In this document: positions 1 to 7,484 of the stretch, piece after piece
Position numbering within the stretch: the first letter of the stretch is position 1
How the letters are laid out: the number at the start of each line of letters is the position of its first letter
DNA from: Pelotomaculum_C sp050950345
GTDB taxonomy: Bacteria > Bacillota > Desulfotomaculia > Desulfotomaculales > Pelotomaculaceae
DNA length: 64,000 nt
Assembly: GCA_050950345.1 (NCBI GenBank)
Contig: JBMNHK010000002.1
Span: 310,001-374,000 of the forward strand
Direction of reading: 5' to 3'
The notes under the pieces: model-generated
What the model was told of the DNA's origin: nothing
Seen by the model: the letters and a program-made list of their open reading frames with translations, nothing else
The model's database searches: none
Translations under genes and position numbers: made by a program

Positions 1-1
1 C

Positions 2-211
2 ACCGGGACGATGGAGAGTTTCACCAGGCAGGAAGCCGGGGAAATTGTTGAAAAGCTGGGCGGCAAGGTGTCTTCCAGTGTCAGCCGCAACACCGACTAT
101 GTGGTAGTGGGGGAAAACCCCGGCTCAAAATATGACAAGGCAGTTACCCTGGGTGTACAGATCTTAGATGAAGAGGCCTTCAAAGCCCTGGTAGCCGGTC
201 ACTTGGCATAA
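2..211 (+). CDS. ligA: NAD-dependent DNA ligase LigA, C-terminal fragment
   Basis: This is the last 69 residues of a reading frame that enters from the left edge. It matches a BRCT domain: a T-R-x-E-A region, then GGKVSSSVSRNTDYVVVGENPGSK and a final LDEEAF-like segment, the standard end of bacterial NAD-dependent DNA ligase. LigA seals nicks during replication and repair. The adenylation, OB and zinc-finger domains lie outside the window, so the assignment rests on the BRCT domain alone. A strong terminator follows about 200 bases later. Another BRCT protein is possible but less likely. Confidence 0.8.
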   Translation, partial: TGTMESFTRQEAGEIVEKLGGKVSSSVSRNTDYVVVGENPGSKYDKAVTLGVQILDEEAFKALVAGHLA

Positions 212-264
212 ACATAATCTAACCATGCAGACTCTTACGATTAGATGATTATGGCCGGTGGGAA

Positions 265-348
265 ATACGGAATCCGGCGCCAGGACCGAAAAAAACTTTA
301 CACCTTTAAAGCTTTGCAGCGGGCTCTTATATACGAAGTCCGGCGCCA
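265..348. repeat. Pair of 18-bp direct repeats after ligA
   Basis: The 18-mer atacggaatccggcgcca at 265-282 recurs as atacgaagtccggcgcca at 331-348, with 16 of 18 identical bases. The rest of the 211-683 gap contains no convincing gene, only a C-rich/G-rich hairpin near 349-363 and the terminator at 412-456. Confidence 0.5.
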
Positions 349-411
349 CCCCCCCATTGGGGGATGCAAATTGAATGAATATGCTATAGCAGGCTGAAAC
401 AGCATGAAAAC

Positions 412-456
412 GCGCATCTGTATATATCAAAATATATAAAAAGATGCGCATTTTTT
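412..456 (+). terminator. Rho-independent terminator downstream of ligA
   Basis: GCGCATCT at 412-419 pairs with AGATGCGC at 442-449. The interior tatatat/atatata segments can pair to extend the stem, and a run of six T follows. It would end the ligA transcript. Confidence 0.85.
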
Positions 457-683
457 ATCCCTCTTAAGGGCTTAAAAAATATATTCATTTATACTATAAT
501 ACATTGAATATGCTATAAGAATGTGCTGCACAGCGCAGCTGTCAATCAACAGGGATCTTGATGTCCTTGATGAGAAACTTTCCGGACCAATAAGACAATT
601 AGACAAATAGACCCTGTTTCTCATGCTGTTAAAGAGTGGCTTTGACTGGTTTAATAATTAATCGTAAGGAGATGAAAGGCTTT

Positions 684-1208
684 ATGGCTAAATCAGATTG
701 GCAAAAGGCGGTAGAGTTTCATGGGCATGCTTGTCCTGGATTGGCGATAGGTTTTAAGGCTGTCGAAGCAGTAAAAGAAAAAATGGGTGTCACTTTTTCA
801 TGGGATGAAGAACTGGTATGTGTTACCGAAAACGATGCCTGTGGTGTTGATGCGGTTCAGGTGTTGACAGGTTGTAGTTTCGGCAAGGGGAATCTCATTT
901 ACCGGGATACGGGCAAGCAGGCTTTCAGCTTTTTTAACCGCAAGAATGGGGAGAGCCTGCGCATGATTGTTAAACCGTTTCGTGAGGAAATGGACCGTGA
1001 AAAGCGTCAGGAATATATCTTAAATGCGCCGGTAGATGAGATATTTGATTTCAAGAAGCCTTTTTTTGATTTGCCTGAGCCGGCAATAATTTTCACTTCC
1101 ATTGTTTGTGAATCCTGTGGGGAAAGTGCAGCGGAACACAAAATGAGATTACAGGACGGTAAGAAAGTCTGTCTCGATTGCTTCAAAGAATATAGCCGGG
1201 GATGGTAG
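684..1208 (+). CDS. FmdE-family protein with C-terminal zinc ribbon
   Basis: A 174-residue protein of the FmdE family (named after the formylmethanofuran dehydrogenase E subunit). The N-terminal signature is HGHACPGLAIG at residues 13-23, followed by ENDACGVDAVQ and TGCSFGKGNL, which supply conserved Cys/His residues. Near the C terminus CESC and CLDC form a zinc-ribbon-like pair. The ATG at 684 is preferred over an upstream GTG at 636 because AAGGAG at 666-671 lies before it and the family motif begins close to this start. Non-methanogens carry FmdE-like proteins of unproven role, often near molybdenum enzymes. No such enzyme is adjacent here, so the partner is unknown. Confidence 0.8.
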   Translation: MAKSDWQKAVEFHGHACPGLAIGFKAVEAVKEKMGVTFSWDEELVCVTENDACGVDAVQVLTGCSFGKGNLIYRDTGKQAFSFFNRKNGESLRMIVKPFREEMDREKRQEYILNAPVDEIFDFKKPFFDLPEPAIIFTSIVCESCGESAAEHKMRLQDGKKVCLDCFKEYSRGW

Positions 1209-1227
1209 CCTCAAGGATTCTTCCAAT

Positions 1228-1317
1228 ATGCGAAATATCGTCCTGATTGCAGCTCTTGTTTCATTCCCAGGCATATTGGCTGTCGGCCTTGTTGGCACTG
1301 CCATTACTTACCTATAG
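1228..1317 (+). CDS. Possible 29-aa hydrophobic peptide
   Basis: A short frame starts with ATG about 8 bases after AAGGA and ends at TAG. The product is almost entirely hydrophobic (MRNIVLIAALVSFPGILAVG and on), consistent with one membrane segment. It sits just after the FmdE-like gene. There is no family match I can name and it could be chance; conservation downstream of fmdE in relatives would decide. The rest of 1318-1464 is AT-rich leader for the next operon, with no element I recognise. Confidence 0.35.
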   Translation: MRNIVLIAALVSFPGILAVGLVGTAITYL

Positions 1318-1464
1318 GTTTATTCGTTAAGGGGTATAAGTATACAATATAACAAACCAATTCTATTTAATGTCCCATTTTTTTGTGTTACGATAGTACA
1401 AAATTTTATTTAATAATAATGATAAACAGAAGTATTGCAGATAAACGGAGGTTTAAGAGAAATC

Positions 1465-2598
1465 ATGAATGCAAAAGATATCTTTATCGTAGATACCACC
1501 TTGCGTGACGGGGAGCAGACGGCGGGTGTAGTTTTTGCCAACAAGGAAAAGGTTCAGATAGCTAAATTCCTGGACATTATCGGGGTGCACCAGATCGAAG
1601 CCGGGGTTCCTGTCATGGGCGGCGACGAGAAGGAAGCCATCAAAGAGATCTGCCGGTTGGGTTTGAAGGCCAGCATCATGGGTTGGAACCGGCCGGTGAT
1701 TAAGGATATAGAAGCTTCACTGGAATGTGGGGTTGATGCGGTGGCTCTTTCTATCTCCACCTCGGATATCCATATTAAGCATAAGCTCAGAGCTAGTAGG
1801 GATTGGGTGTTGGAGCAAATGGTCAACGGCACCCGCTTTGCCAAAAGCGAAGGGCTGTACGTTTCAGTCAATGCTGAAGACGCTTCCCGCAGCGACATGG
1901 ATTTCTTGATTGAGTATGCCTCGGAAGCCAAGAAAGCCGGGGCTGACCGGCTTCGTTATTGTGACACGGTAGGGATCATGGATCCTTTTACAATTAACGA
2001 GCGTATAAAGACCATCAGAAGCAAAGTGGATATTGATATCGAAATGCACACCCACAATGACTTCGGCATGGCTACAGCCAACGCCCTGGCCGGGGTATTG
2101 GGGGGCGCTAAATATATCGGGGTGACGGTGCTGGGCCTGGGCGAAAGGGCCGGCAATGCTGCCCTGGAAGAAGTCGTCATGGCTTTGAAACACATTTATA
2201 AAATAGATCTCAACTTCAAAACAGAAAGATTTGTGGATCTGGCCCATTACGTATCCCTTGCGTCAGGACGGGAACTGCCTGCCTGGAAAGCCATAGTCGG
2301 TTCCAATATGTTTGCCCATGAGTCGGGCATCCATGCCGACGGCGTGCAGAAAAATCCCCAGAACTACGAAGCCTTCCAGCCGGAGGAGGTTGGTTTGCAG
2401 CGCCAGATCGTAATCGGCAAACACTCAGGCACAGCGGCTGTTAAAGCCAAGTTTGCCGAGTTTGGTATTGAGCTGGATAAAGAGCAGTGCAAAGAACTGC
2501 TCTCCAAAATTCAGGCCAGCACCGTAGAAATGAAGCGCAATCTTTTTGACAAAGAGTTAATGTATATCTATAGAGAAACTTATGGAAAGAGGGATTAG
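1465..2598 (+). CDS. Homocitrate synthase / Re-citrate synthase-like enzyme (NifV type)
   Basis: A 377-residue member of the LeuA/NifV acyl-CoA condensing family. It shows DTTLRDGEQTAG near the N terminus, the metal-binding HTHND motif near residue 190, the GERAGNA loop and HESGIHADGV. It lacks the LeuA C-terminal regulatory domain, as NifV does. The ATG at 1465 is chosen for the GGAGGT at 1447-1452. It heads a tight operon with aconitase-type large and small subunits and an isocitrate dehydrogenase-type enzyme. By sequence it resembles homocitrate synthase, but some anaerobes use this family as a Re-citrate synthase. The downstream dehydrogenase carries an isocitrate-type substrate motif, so citrate formation for 2-oxoglutarate synthesis is a serious alternative. 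Confidence 0.85.
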   Translation: MNAKDIFIVDTTLRDGEQTAGVVFANKEKVQIAKFLDIIGVHQIEAGVPVMGGDEKEAIKEICRLGLKASIMGWNRPVIKDIEASLECGVDAVALSISTSDIHIKHKLRASRDWVLEQMVNGTRFAKSEGLYVSVNAEDASRSDMDFLIEYASEAKKAGADRLRYCDTVGIMDPFTINERIKTIRSKVDIDIEMHTHNDFGMATANALAGVLGGAKYIGVTVLGLGERAGNAALEEVVMALKHIYKIDLNFKTERFVDLAHYVSLASGRELPAWKAIVGSNMFAHESGIHADGVQKNPQNYEAFQPEEVGLQRQIVIGKHSGTAAVKAKFAEFGIELDKEQCKELLSKIQASTVEMKRNLFDKELMYIYRETYGKRD

Positions 2599-2600
2599 GC

Positions 2601-3854
2601 TTGGGTCAGACCATCATTGAAAAAATTCTGTCCAATCACAGTGACCAAGCAGCCTATGCCAACGATATTGTGGTGGCCAGGGTCGATTATGTCATGGGTC
2701 AGGACGGCACCTCACCTCTGGCGATTAAGGCTTTCGAGGATATGGGCGGCCGGGAGGTTTTTGACCCTGATAAGGTTGCCTTTGTCATTGACCACAGCTC
2801 ACCCAGTCCCAACGAAGGTGTTTCCGCTTTGCACAAGCTGATGCGTGAGTTTTCCGGCGCAAAGGGCTTTCACCTCTATGACATCGGTGAAGGGGTTTGC
2901 CACCAGCTGCTGCCTGAAAGCGGTGAGGTGGGACCCGGGAGCCTGGTCATAGGCGCGGATTCTCATACCTGCACCTACGGCGCCTTAAATGCGTTTTCAA
3001 CAGGCGTGGGGTCTACTGATCTGGCCGGGGCCCTGATCTCGGGGCAGATGTGGTTTAAAGTGCCCGAGACGATCAAATTTGTGTGCCACGGAGTGCTGCC
3101 CAAAGGTGTTTTTGCCAAGGACCTGATCCTCTACCTCATCGGGGACGTGACAGCTGACGGTGCTACTTACATGGCAGCAGAATATACGGGTGAGGCCATC
3201 AGCGCCTTATCCCAGGATGCCCGTTTCACTATTTCCAATATGGCCATTGAGATGGGGGCGAAGGCCGGTATTATGGAAGCGGACGAAAAAACCTTCGCCT
3301 GGCTGCGCCAGTATACCGGCAGGGTTTTTCAGCCTGTGCAGGCCGATGCGGATGCGGTATACGCCAGGGTCCTGGAGTATGATGTTTCCAGGCTTGAACC
3401 TCAGGTGGCCAGGCCTCACCGGGTGGACAATACCGCACCGGTGGCGGCTGTCGCCGGTCAGCCGGTTCAGGAGGCGGTCATTGGAACTTGCACCAACGGG
3501 CGGTTGGAGGATCTGCGCATTGCCGCCGGCATCCTGAAAGGCCGCAAAGTAAACCGCAACACCAGGCTGATTGTTGCTCCCGCATCCCGCCGGATCTTAT
3601 TGGAGGCGATGAAGGAGGGGATCATCCAGACCCTGGTGGAAGCGGGCGCGGCCCTGGTCACCCCGGGTTGCGGCCCTTGTGTGGGCACCCATAACGGCGT
3701 ACCTTCCGACGGTGAGACGGTGATCTCCACCGCTAACCGCAACTTCAAAGGCCGCATGGGTAACTCCAATGCTGAGATTTACCTGGCCTCGCCGGCGACA
3801 GTTGCAGCCAGCGCTATCAGCGGCGAGATTACAGACCCGCGGGTATACCTCTAA
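2601..3854 (+). CDS. Aconitase/homoaconitase-type dehydratase, large subunit
   Basis: A 417-residue large subunit of the LeuC/HacA branch of the aconitase superfamily. It isomerises a tricarboxylate (citrate, homocitrate or 2-isopropylmalate) using a 4Fe-4S cluster. Cluster ligands are visible in IGTCTNGR around residue 297 and in TPGCGPCVG around residue 355; HSSPSPN and GADSHTCTYGA are also typical. The length fits the short prokaryotic two-subunit type. It starts with TTG three bases after the previous stop, with an AAAGAGGGA ribosome site, so the two genes are probably translationally coupled. The small subunit follows 23 bases later. Substrate cannot be decided from this chain alone. Confidence 0.9.
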   Translation: MGQTIIEKILSNHSDQAAYANDIVVARVDYVMGQDGTSPLAIKAFEDMGGREVFDPDKVAFVIDHSSPSPNEGVSALHKLMREFSGAKGFHLYDIGEGVCHQLLPESGEVGPGSLVIGADSHTCTYGALNAFSTGVGSTDLAGALISGQMWFKVPETIKFVCHGVLPKGVFAKDLILYLIGDVTADGATYMAAEYTGEAISALSQDARFTISNMAIEMGAKAGIMEADEKTFAWLRQYTGRVFQPVQADADAVYARVLEYDVSRLEPQVARPHRVDNTAPVAAVAGQPVQEAVIGTCTNGRLEDLRIAAGILKGRKVNRNTRLIVAPASRRILLEAMKEGIIQTLVEAGAALVTPGCGPCVGTHNGVPSDGETVISTANRNFKGRMGNSNAEIYLASPATVAASAISGEITDPRVYL

Positions 3855-3877
3855 TTATGCAAAGAAGGTGAATTGGT

Positions 3878-4378
3878 ATGGAATACAGGGGAAAAGCCCA
3901 CAAATTCGGAGATGACGTCAACACGGACTATATCATCTCAGGCAAATATAAATTCAAAACTCTGGATATGCGTGAGCTGGCCAAACACGTTATGGAGGAT
4001 CTGGACCCGGATTTTTACTCCAAGGTCACTGCCGGTGATTTTATCGTTGCCGGTTCCAATTTTGGCTGCGGCTCTTCCCGGGAACAGGCCCCCCTGGCGA
4101 TTCTTAATGCCGGTATCGGGGCGGTGCTGGCCAAATCCTTTGCCCGCATATTCTACCGCAACGCCATCAACACCGGGCTGTTGGTGGTGGAATGCGACAC
4201 GAACCAAATCGACCCGGGTGATGACCTGGAATTAAATCTATCCTCCGGCGTAATCAAAAACCTAACCAGGGGTGTCGATATTCCGGTTAAACCCTTGCCG
4301 GCAGTGATGATCAAGATCCTGCAAGACGGCGGTCTTGCCGCCCACTTCCGCAAATACGGCGGTTTTAACCTTGATTAA
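3878..4378 (+). CDS. Aconitase/homoaconitase-type dehydratase, small subunit
   Basis: A 166-residue LeuD-like swivel domain. GDDVNTDYIISGKY opens the protein and SNFGCGSSREQAP is the conserved substrate-binding stretch around residue 60. It pairs with the large subunit just upstream. The loop that sets substrate choice in this family (YLRM- or YLVY-like in isopropylmalate isomerases, YLRT in homoaconitases) reads YKFKT here, so it is not a simple isopropylmalate isomerase. An AAGAAGGTG ribosome site precedes the ATG. An 85-base gap follows before the dehydrogenase gene, with no terminator visible. Confidence 0.88.
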   Translation: MEYRGKAHKFGDDVNTDYIISGKYKFKTLDMRELAKHVMEDLDPDFYSKVTAGDFIVAGSNFGCGSSREQAPLAILNAGIGAVLAKSFARIFYRNAINTGLLVVECDTNQIDPGDDLELNLSSGVIKNLTRGVDIPVKPLPAVMIKILQDGGLAAHFRKYGGFNLD

Positions 4379-4463
4379 CATAACTTTGATTAAAATAGAA
4401 GAACCTCCATATGCAAGTGTTTGTGCGTTATTTACAGGAATTTTGAAAATGAGGTATGTATAA

Positions 4464-5471
4464 ATGGCAAATAATATTACATTAATTCCAGGTGACGGCA
4501 TCGGGCCGGAGATCCTCGCAGCGGCCCGCCGGGTCATTGACGCTTCCGGTGTCAAGATCAATTGGGAGATTGTAGAAGCCGGGGAGGCTATGATTGAAAA
4601 ATACGGCACACCTCTGCCTGAATACGTGCTGGATTCCATCAAGAAAAACAAAATAGCCCTCAAGGGGCCCTTGACCACACCTGTTGGGGAGGGCTTCCGC
4701 AGTGTCAACGTGGCCTTGCGGCAGAGTTTAAACCTATATGCCAATGTGCGCCCGGCTCGCAACCTCCCGGGTATAGAAACACGTTTTCAAGACGTGGACC
4801 TGGTTATTGTCAGGGAGAACACCGAGGACCTTTATGCCGGGGTGGAGCATATGGTTGGTAAAGATGCTGCGGAGAGCATCAAGATCATCACCCGGGAAGC
4901 CTCCATGCGCATAGCCCGCTATGCTTTTGAGCTGGCCAGGCGTGAGGGGCGGCAAAAAGTAACTGCTGTTCACAAGGCCAACATCATGAAGCTGTCTGAC
5001 GGGCTCTTCCTGGAGTGCGCCAGGGAAACCGCTCAAAGCTATCCCGACATTGAATTTGAAGATTATATCGTGGACGCTTTGTGCATGAAGCTGGTCCAGA
5101 CGCCGGAAAACTTTGATGTGCTGCTCCTGCCCAACCTGTACGGGGACATTGTCTCCGACATCTGCGCCGGCCTGGTGGGCGGCCTGGGAGTGGTTCCCGG
5201 CGCCAATATCGGTGCAGAGCATGCGGTCTTTGAGCCGGTACATGGCAGTGCCCCCAAGTACGCCGGTAAAAACAAGGCTAACCCCCTGGCGGCCCTTTTA
5301 TCCGGGGTGATGATGCTGAGGCACCTGGGTGAAATGGCGGCGGCCGATAGAATCATGCAGGGGGTAATTAAAGTCCTTGCGGAGAAAAAAGCAGTCACTT
5401 ATGATCTGGGAGGAGACGCCGGCACCAGCGATACGGCTGATGCCATCATAGCAAGTATGGAGCAAATTTAA
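4464..5471 (+). CDS. NAD-type isocitrate (or homoisocitrate) dehydrogenase
   Basis: A 335-residue beta-decarboxylating dehydrogenase that converts isocitrate or homoisocitrate to the 2-oxoacid plus CO2. IPGDGIGPE opens the protein; NLYANVRPARNLPG, IVRENTEDLYAG, HKANIMKLSDGLF, LLPNLYGDIVSD and EPVHGSAPKYAGK follow in the usual order. The substrate-contact stretch reads SVNVALRQ, giving the S-x-N-x-x-x-R spacing found in isocitrate enzymes rather than the arginine-rich helix of isopropylmalate or homoisocitrate enzymes. That is family knowledge applied by eye. It is the last gene of the operon and is followed by a hairpin with a T-run at 5497-5550. Confidence 0.88.
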   Translation: MANNITLIPGDGIGPEILAAARRVIDASGVKINWEIVEAGEAMIEKYGTPLPEYVLDSIKKNKIALKGPLTTPVGEGFRSVNVALRQSLNLYANVRPARNLPGIETRFQDVDLVIVRENTEDLYAGVEHMVGKDAAESIKIITREASMRIARYAFELARREGRQKVTAVHKANIMKLSDGLFLECARETAQSYPDIEFEDYIVDALCMKLVQTPENFDVLLLPNLYGDIVSDICAGLVGGLGVVPGANIGAEHAVFEPVHGSAPKYAGKNKANPLAALLSGVMMLRHLGEMAAADRIMQGVIKVLAEKKAVTYDLGGDAGTSDTADAIIASMEQI

Positions 5472-5496
5472 TCTAGCCGGAGGTTTATTCTGTTTC

Positions 5497-5550
5497 AAAG
5501 GGGTTGTTGCACAACGAACTAAAAAGTTCGAGTGAACTGCCCCTTTTTTT
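5497..5550 (+). terminator. Nested hairpin terminator after the dehydrogenase operon
   Basis: The outer arms AAAGGGG (5497) and CCCCTTTTTTT (5540) enclose an inner CGAACT/AGTTCG hairpin. The T-run makes it a good terminator. A similarly organised hairpin sits at 5626-5676. Confidence 0.75.
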
Positions 5551-5625
5551 GTAGAAAATACAAATGCGAGTTCTAAAGACTAAATTATTATCGGACTTAA
5601 TGGCTGATTTTATTTTTATAAACAG

Positions 5626-5676
5626 AAAGGAGCGTTGCTCACTACTTGAAAAAGTAGTTTTGCATCAGCCCCTTTT
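5626..5676. repeat. Second nested hairpin related to the one at 5497
   Basis: AAAGGAGC and GCCCCTTT arms enclose an ACTAC/GTAGT inner hairpin at 5641-5658. The layout and partial sequence (GTTGC near the left arm, GCCCCTTTT at the right) resemble the terminator 130 bases upstream. The two may be copies of a small palindromic element or remnants of an insertion-sequence end. The rest of the 5472-5757 gap holds no gene. Confidence 0.45.
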
Positions 5677-5757
5677 ATTTGCTTCAGCTCATTTGCATAA
5701 TATATCCACCCGGTAACCATACTAAGAGGGATAAATATTGATCAGGAGGTGGCTCTA

Positions 5758-6132
5758 TTGGCCAACCGCAGCAGGTTTGGTGACAACGAGAACAGGTTAA
5801 AAGCCATGCACGACGCCAATTATCCCGGTGGTGTGGTGGTTGACCCGCTGCCTATTACTGCCGGTGAAGAAGTGACTGTCTTTTACAACGGCTTATTGGG
5901 CAAGGAAGGGCAGGGGCAGGTTTACCTGCACTACGGATTTGGTGAGCATGATCAATGGAGCGATGTGTATGATCTCAGGATGGAAAAAACCGGCTGGGGC
6001 TGGGTAACCAGTGTGGTGATGCCGCGGCAGGAAGGAATCTTTAATATTTGCTTTAAAGACGGGGCAGACCATTGGGATAATAACAACAGTCTCAACTGGA
6101 GTTTCCAGATCCACGATGGGAGTCCCGGTTAA
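5758..6132 (+). CDS. Starch/glycogen-binding module protein (CBM25/CBM53-like)
   Basis: A 124-residue protein made almost wholly of one carbohydrate-binding module of the starch-synthase type. AGEEVTVFYNG, VYLHYGFGEHDQWSD, GWGWVTSVVMP and DGADHWDNNNSLNWSFQI follow the usual strand order; the Trp and Asn residues in the last stretch are typical glucan contacts. There is no signal peptide, so it should act in the cytoplasm. TTG at 5758 is the start because AGGAGG lies at 5744-5749; a GTG at 5749 overlaps that site and is rejected. The glycogen-synthase-like gene follows, so it may anchor a glucan-synthesis complex. Confidence 0.8.
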   Translation: MANRSRFGDNENRLKAMHDANYPGGVVVDPLPITAGEEVTVFYNGLLGKEGQGQVYLHYGFGEHDQWSDVYDLRMEKTGWGWVTSVVMPRQEGIFNICFKDGADHWDNNNSLNWSFQIHDGSPG

Positions 6133-6144
6133 TATGGTACAACT

Positions 6145-6175
6145 ATCCCCGCTGTTAGCCCGGTGGGGATTTTTA
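6145..6175 (+). terminator. Weak hairpin between the glucan-binding and synthase genes
   Basis: ATCCCC at 6145-6150 pairs with GGGGAT at 6165-6170, followed by TTTTTA. It lies inside an apparent operon and may only reduce read-through into the synthase gene. Confidence 0.55.
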
Positions 6176-6206
6176 CAAAGGCAACCTGTTTAGGGGTGGG
6201 AAGCAA

Positions 6207-7460
6207 GTGAAAGTGTTAATGTTATCCTGGGAATACCCGCCAATAATTGTCGGCGGTATAGCGCCGCACGTTTATGACTTAACCCGGGCCCTGACAGCCA
6301 ATGGGGCTGAGGTTCATTTGATCACTGCGGGAGGGCGGGATGCTCCTGCTTTCGAAGATGTTAATGGGGTAAAAGTTTACCGGGTGCTCCCTTATCAGGT
6401 ATCTTCGCCTGACTTTGTAACCTGGGTGGCTCAGTTTAATGTCGCCCTTTTAGAAAGGGCCATCCCTATATTGGCCGACAGAAGCTTCCAGATCGTGCAT
6501 GCCCATGACTGGCTGGTGGCGTACGCTGCCAGAGCGATCAAGTACGCTGCCCGCCTGCCCCTGGTGGTGACGATTCACGCCACGGAGTACGGCCGCAATA
6601 ACGGTTTGCATAATGATACCCAGAGGCATATCAGCGATATTGAGTGGTGGCTCACCTATGAAGCATGGAAGGTCATCTGCTGCAGTAACTTTATGCAGGA
6701 TGAGGTGCGCCGGGTTTTCCAGACCCCCCAGGATAAATTGGTGGTCATTCCCAACGGTGTCGATGTCAATAGCTTTAAAAAACGGAGCAAAACCGCCCGG
6801 CGGACGGATTACGCGGCGCCGGATGAAAAGATTGTCTTTTATGTGGGAAGACTGGTTAAGGAAAAAGGGGTGCAGGTGCTCCTGGATGCGGCGCCGGAAA
6901 TATTGGCCGAGTATCCGAAAACAAAATTTGTGATTGCGGGTAAAGGCCCTCATCTGGAACACCTGCAGCGCCAGGCAGCTCTGTTGGGCATCTCCAACAG
7001 GGTGTATTTTACAGGTTATATCAGCGATGAGGTTAGAAACAGCCTGTACAGTTGGGCGGATGTCGCCGTCTTTCCCAGCCTTTACGAACCCTTCGGCATC
7101 GTGGCTCTGGAGAGCATGGCCGCCCGCACACCTGTTGTCGTCTCTGATTGCGGCGGGATAAGCGAGATTGTCAGACACGGAGAGGACGGTTTAAAGGCCA
7201 ACACCGGCAACAGCCACTCCCTGGCGCGCAATATTCTGGCGGTGCTGAAGCAGCCCCAGCTGGGCAACATGTTGCGGGAGAGAGCCTATCAGAAAGCTGC
7301 CGTTGAATTTAACTGGCATCACATCGCCAGACAGACGAACTCGGTCTACCGCGATGTCTGGACAGCACACCGTGCTACCCCCTGGTTTGACCAGCGGCAC
7401 AATAGTCTATTTGACCGCTTCAGTAATTTGAGGCGGACGAGGTATTCGAGGTATTCTTAG
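6207..7460 (+). CDS. GT4-family glycosyltransferase, glycogen-synthase-like
   Basis: A 417-residue retaining glycosyltransferase with a GT-B fold. It opens with SWEYPPIIVGGIAPHVYDL, the nucleotide-sugar/glucan loop seen in glycogen synthases and related GT4 enzymes. HAHDWL and the C-terminal YEPFGIVALESMA (the E-x7-E catalytic motif) complete the picture. It would extend an alpha-glucan chain from a nucleotide sugar in the cytosol. The glucan-binding protein upstream, the sugar nucleotidyltransferase 24 bases downstream and the GH57 branching enzyme nearby support glycogen synthesis. The start is GTG with GGGTGGGAAGC upstream. A different hexosyltransferase role cannot be excluded from sequence alone. 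Confidence 0.82.
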   Translation: MKVLMLSWEYPPIIVGGIAPHVYDLTRALTANGAEVHLITAGGRDAPAFEDVNGVKVYRVLPYQVSSPDFVTWVAQFNVALLERAIPILADRSFQIVHAHDWLVAYAARAIKYAARLPLVVTIHATEYGRNNGLHNDTQRHISDIEWWLTYEAWKVICCSNFMQDEVRRVFQTPQDKLVVIPNGVDVNSFKKRSKTARRTDYAAPDEKIVFYVGRLVKEKGVQVLLDAAPEILAEYPKTKFVIAGKGPHLEHLQRQAALLGISNRVYFTGYISDEVRNSLYSWADVAVFPSLYEPFGIVALESMAARTPVVVSDCGGISEIVRHGEDGLKANTGNSHSLARNILAVLKQPQLGNMLRERAYQKAAVEFNWHHIARQTNSVYRDVWTAHRATPWFDQRHNSLFDRFSNLRRTRYSRYS

Positions 7461-7484
7461 ATCTTTAATAATGGAGGTTGAGGC

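Noticed and set aside
1318..1464. T-box or riboswitch before the NifV-like operon
   Set aside because: The leader is short and AT-rich, with no specifier or conserved aptamer pattern.
6450..7178. A 242-codon minus-strand frame opposite the GT4 gene
   Set aside because: It has no ribosome site or domain signal and lies wholly inside a strongly supported gene.
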